Of a stretch of DNA of 64,000 nucleotides, positions 59,614 through 64,000 are shown one piece after another. The stretch covers positions 4,681,001-4,745,000 of the forward strand of contig CM007989.1 in NCBI GenBank assembly GCA_002189035.1, written 5' to 3'. The notes beneath the pieces are model-generated. The model did not search any database and was not told the origin of the DNA. It was given only the letters and a program-made list of their open reading frames with translations. The DNA is from Utricularia gibba (taxonomy: Eukaryota; Streptophyta; Magnoliopsida; Lamiales; Lentibulariaceae). Both the position numbers and the translations under genes were made by a program. The first letter of the stretch is position 1. The number at the start of each line of letters is the position of its first letter.

Positions 59614-61013
59614 TGATAAACCAAAAATTTCCTAATGTCGTTACAAAATTAGAAATTCCATTTCAAATAAATTTATAAACCCTAATTTACACAAAATACA
59701 AATTTAGAAAACTCGTATAGTGGATTTTCAGGATTGATCAAGAGGAGCTTGTGCTTACTAAGTGTTTCAACAGATGCAGAATTCAGAATAATAGTGGATC
59801 TTAGTTTAAACTCAAACTAACAGTAGTAAACAAGTTCAGCAAACAAGATCAGGTCTCAACACTAAAGGTCACAAATATTATTTCTGACTTAGAGTAATAT
59901 TAAGATGTTTTAAGGGTCTGTAGGTGGTGTAGTGCTAAAATATCTAATTTAAATTACTATGTTCCTACACTCACAACTTCAAATAACCTAAATCTACTCA
60001 AGTCATTCATTATATTTTCGACTAAGCTAGTCCTCAATATCATCACCTACATCGTAATTAGGTCTACCCGCATGCAAAGTGTATAGAATTAGGTCTAATC
60101 GATTTTACTAGTTCTACCCCGAACTAACACCTACTGTTCTTGTCTTGATTTGTTAATCTACCTCTAAATCAAGCATCTTAGTTGTAAAGCTACTTGTTCC
60201 CCTCCTTAGATCTACCCATGAAATGATAGAAACAATAGTTAAGAAACAATGATCAATTTTATTATGAATCCTAGATCCACACCATCATGTTTTACCTTAA
60301 GTCATTTCTAAGGTTATACCTACTCATACTTGGAAGGTAAAATATGATAACGTTAACATAAAGCAACAAAAATGTCAAGAACAATCAGGAAAGAGTTGGT
60401 TGCAGAAATTAAAAATGTCAACTAACGAAAGTAAAAAAGTGATTGTTCTGGTTTCCGTCGGCTACTGTTCACAGGCCGGAACAATAGTGCTAGACTAGGT
60501 CTTGATCTTTGTCCTTCACATTGGAGGTTATTCTCCAAAAAATCGCCCTTCTTTTTCCTCCATGGTTCAGTATTCGTTGTTCGGGTTGGAGGGGAACCCC
60601 CCTCATGTGTGTGTAGAAAAGTCTCACACTCCCTTGCGATTCTCTCTACTCTAGTCTTTCTATCGCCTCTCATTTCCCAAAGCAAGTACAATTTGTGATA
60701 GCTCTATTGCTCCTATCCCTGACTTGCAAACTATTGCCGCAACAGTGTACTCATTGCTCCCTACTGCATGTTGACTTGCACGAATCCTTATTTCTTCTAT
60801 GACTTTGGGATTGATGCTAGACTCAAAATCGGGTTAGAACATGGGGTGGGCTAAACCTTTGGACTAAATCAAAGGATTTAATCCACTAAAACACAAAAAT
60901 CACATTTTTGCTAAGTTATATAAAAATATTTAAAATTATAAAATAAATAACTAAATATAATTAAAAACTTGTGATTTTCATATAATAAAAATAGGAAAAT
61001 CTGTGTGCTATCA
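59614..61013 (-). repeat. Solo-LTR-like repeat, copy E (minus)
   Basis: Plus-strand ends are TGATAAACCAAAAATTTCC at 59614 and GATTTTCCT-type sequence read inversely as AAAATCTGTGTGCTATCA at 61013. Its reverse complement therefore starts TGATAGCACACAGATTTTCC like copy C. The hairpin block, the GGGTAGACCTAAT block and AAGCACAAGCTCC are all present. Flanking pentamers do not match. Confidence 0.75.
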
Positions 61014-64000
61014 TGTCTTCAAAGATATGAATTGTACATATTAAATTGAATGTGGGAAAATATGAGTTATTATATAAAACGAAATGATTTTGATTGAATG
61101 GTTAATTATATAACCACATAATGATAAATAATATTATAATGATTATTGAGTAACATTAGCACTAATTTAAGATAACATTTATAAAACTCATATAATTAAT
61201 CAATTCTTAAGATTTACATAGAAATAGGGGTAAACTTTTGTATGATGGACCCTTAATTCAAAACGTATATTTCATTTTTTTTTTTTCAATTCCATATTTT
61301 GGTTTCAGTATCATTTATTTTTAATTATATTTAAAAAATTAAAAATATCAATTTTATTTGAAAATAATATTTATTTATTATTTCGATGGTTTTTATATAC
61401 TTACAAAATTATCACCAATCTTTTAAAACTAAAATTATTAGAGACAGATATATGTTTGAGCTTGAAAATTTTTGGTTACCAGATCCCATATCCAAATTAA
61501 TATATAATAAATTTGAAATTTGGAGTTCATGTTATGGTGTGATGAGAACTCTTATTATAGATAATTTTAATATAAAAATACCATTAAATTTCCTATTTAT
61601 TTAACAATACCCTAACATCCCAAAAGACACAAAATAAATCATTTTTTCAGGAAAATTAAATTAAGATACGTTTTCCAAATACTATTGTACAGTTAAAAAA
61701 TAAATTAATGTGAATTATAGATAAAAAATCCAAGAACTATTTTATTGGATAAATACCTAGTTTTATTCTAAAAGCTTTAAAAGAGCAACCACTAACTTTT
61801 GAGAAATTTCACTATATATTTTGAATTAAGAAAATTATGGAAGGAGAACAATAATATACCGTAATATCAATACACTAATGTGGATATTGTCAGTAATATT
61901 ATGTAATTTTCATACATAAATGATGTGTTCTAGGGAAAATAAATCATTTTTATAAATTTTATAAATGCTAAATATATAATATTAAAGATTTAAAAATATA
62001 TGTAAATGTTGTTTTAATATTTGATAAGCTTTTGATAAATGTAACATAAGTTATAAATGAAATAAGAAAGATAGGGTATTTGTCTTATTTTTCCCTTAAA
62101 AATAATATATAGGGCATGATGATGGAATTTATTACAAATGCCATTGGGAGTGTAATGTGAGCTTTGTTATTTACTCGGACAATATTGGTACCTTTAGAAT
62201 TATTAGGATTTAGATTATTATGATTAAAATAAATAATGATAGAATGATTTCTTTTTTTATTTTTTTTGTGATCGAGCATCGAATAGATGATTTATAATGA
62301 TTTGGAATTATGTAAGGTTTATATTTGATAGAAATACTTAAAAATGAAAATTTATGAATAAATAACACAATTGTTAAAATATACCCTAACTATATACATT
62401 AAAAAGGTTAAAATTCTCCTAAATCCCACGCATTCCACAATCCATCACTTCCATCAACAACTCTTTGGTGGAAGAGCATTACGGTGGGGAGGAAGTATGT
62501 GACGATGCTGTTTGAACTTTGAGTTTTTTGTATGATTGGGTATACGAATTGTAATGGTTTCTATCACTTTTTTTGTTTGGTGTTCATTCGAGATTCGTTT
62601 GTATGGAGTTGAATACCATTTTTATAGAGGTTTGTGGGTTTATTTTTTTATTGTAATGTTGTCATGTCTGGTGGAATTTTTGTTATACATTAACACTTGT
62701 GTGTGGTGTACTTGTGAATTGGCCTCTTTTTCTAGGTGTTCCACCAATAGTTAAATCACCAAAAAGTACACTTGTGGGAAAGGTAGTGACAACAATATGA
62801 CCAAGCGCCAATGAAGGTTTGATGAAAACCTCTTCTTGATCCATGCATTGAAAAGGGATCTATGAAGTCAGTGGAAAGGAATTTAGCTTCAAACACTCAA
62901 GGATACATTGTAAAACTTCGCCCTGGTTTCAATGTTAGAGGCATACCACATTTATAATCCAAGATTCATAAGTGGAAAAAGTGTTACAATATTTGATTCC
63001 ACGAGCATCATGTTGTGTACGTGAATAAGCATCTTTGGATTGAATTCAGATAGATATTATTTTTTATGTGATCTGAATAAAAATGTGTAGAATATTCTTA
63101 CAAAAAGTATTATCCCGTAAAATTGAACATTAATACCTTGGTAAATTTTCCCTAGGTATTACATAAGTCAACTACTCACTTTGGTACCAAGGTATTTTCT
63201 CTTGATAAGAATATCGATTTTTTGTTTTATTTAAACGTGTAAAGTCTTGATCCCACATTTTGAATAGGGTTTATGATAGCCCCAATTGTGCATGCGATGG
63301 ATGAAGCTAGTATTGGAACACACAAGAGAGTAACTTAGAATTCTCTGGAAAACAGATGTCCATGAGATGTGGGGGAAGAAGAGAAAAAATCGATAGAAAT
63401 CGTCTCACTCATAGCGATAACGATAGAACAGGAAGGGTTGAAGAAGGAAAAAATTATTTAAAAAATATTAGCACACCAAATGACTTGAGATACCCATGTG
63501 ATATGTGGATGTCTAGAAAGTAGACTGAATGATTTTAATGGTTTTTTTTACTACTAGGATTGATATATGTGTATTAACGGTGGTTGTGATTGAAATATGT
63601 AGTAATAAAGATACATACATCAAGTATATGGGCTTATCAAACATGTTTTGACTCATGGGACATAATCTCATCTTCATAGACCAAGGGTCTCACCTATGGA
63701 GCTTATGTGTTGGTGGAAAACTCTTTTCGTGCAGGTTAATTGGGTTTGCTTTGAATAGACCGCACTCATCCACATTCACAATCCAAGATGTCTATTCAAG
63801 CTCTTGTACCGACCATCCATGGGTTTAGACCCCTTTCACCGGGCTACCGAAATGTGACCTTGGGAATAATCTAGTGGACTGATGCTTCAGCAGATCGTTT
63901 TTGTGATACCTGCCCTGCATACACCAATTGAGTGGACTTCATCTTGTCCATAGTAACCCTATCCCCATCTAAAGACGATATGAAAAGATCTAACAAGAAG
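61014..64000. other. Terminal spacer
   Basis: AT-rich to about 62,400. From 62,440 the composition is more balanced and small frames appear (for example 62536-62754, +), but none carries a recognisable domain. From 63,640 to the end the sequence is GC-richer (CCCTTTCACCGGGCTACC...) and may be part of another repeat or gene that extends past the window. Confidence 0.3.

Overview
The window is nuclear DNA of a flowering plant, most likely a eudicot. The evidence is spliced plant genes with GT-AG introns (HD-Zip I homeobox, four-exon 14-3-3, AP2/ERF, Ole e 1-like), plant-specific transposon families, and very AT-rich sequence between genes. I cannot name the species.

About four low-copy host loci sit in a transposon graveyard. 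At 1.6-2.7 kb (+) is an intact HD-Zip I transcription factor gene. At 19.05-20.3 kb (-) is an intact 14-3-3 gene of the non-epsilon class. At 42.8-43.4 kb (-) is an AP2/ERF gene whose reading frame is broken by one missing base inside the AP2 domain. At 57.3-58.1 kb (-) is an Ole e 1-like secreted protein locus that is clearly frameshifted. The first 0.9 kb may hold the last exon of another gene.

The rest is layered mobile DNA. At 7.6-16.0 kb lies a Ty3/gypsy element of the Tat type in minus orientation, with both LTRs, a TGGCGCC-type primer-binding site, gag, protease, RT, archaeal-type RNase H and integrase. Its gag-pol is frameshifted, has lost catalytic residues and carries an internal deletion. 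It still holds an apparently spliced, long, open ANTISENSE gene on the plus strand between integrase and the 3' LTR. At 20.8-25.5 kb a minus-strand Ty1/copia relic is interrupted by a truncated plus-strand copia element with a 1.5 kb LTR. At 25.58-31.71 kb another minus-strand copia element has a perfect 5-bp target duplication (AAAGC) and is itself interrupted by a gypsy LTR-gag fragment. At 34-38.3 kb is an old plus-strand copia relic. At 46.9-50.7 kb is a Mutator-like (MULE) transposon with long terminal inverted repeats and a decayed MURA-type transposase (DNA-binding domain, MULE core, SWIM finger). At 55.5-56.8 kb is a PIF/Harbinger-type relic (Myb/NAM-associated ORF plus transposase C-terminus). 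A hAT relic lies near 4.0-4.9 kb.

Six copies of one roughly 0.9-1.4 kb repeat (three +, one of them shortened; plus two - and a further +) lie at 6.0-6.9, 32.1-33.4, 38.5-39.5, 45.1-46.5, 52.1-53.4 and 59.6-61.0 kb. The fullest copies have TGATA...TATCA ends and no internal region. They look like solo LTRs of one family.

The most interesting items are the spliced antisense gene in the Tat element together with a separate relic of the same kind of domain at 51.4 kb, the solo-LTR family with conserved hairpins, and the frameshifted ERF gene. Nothing suggests CRISPR arrays, operons or other prokaryotic systems.
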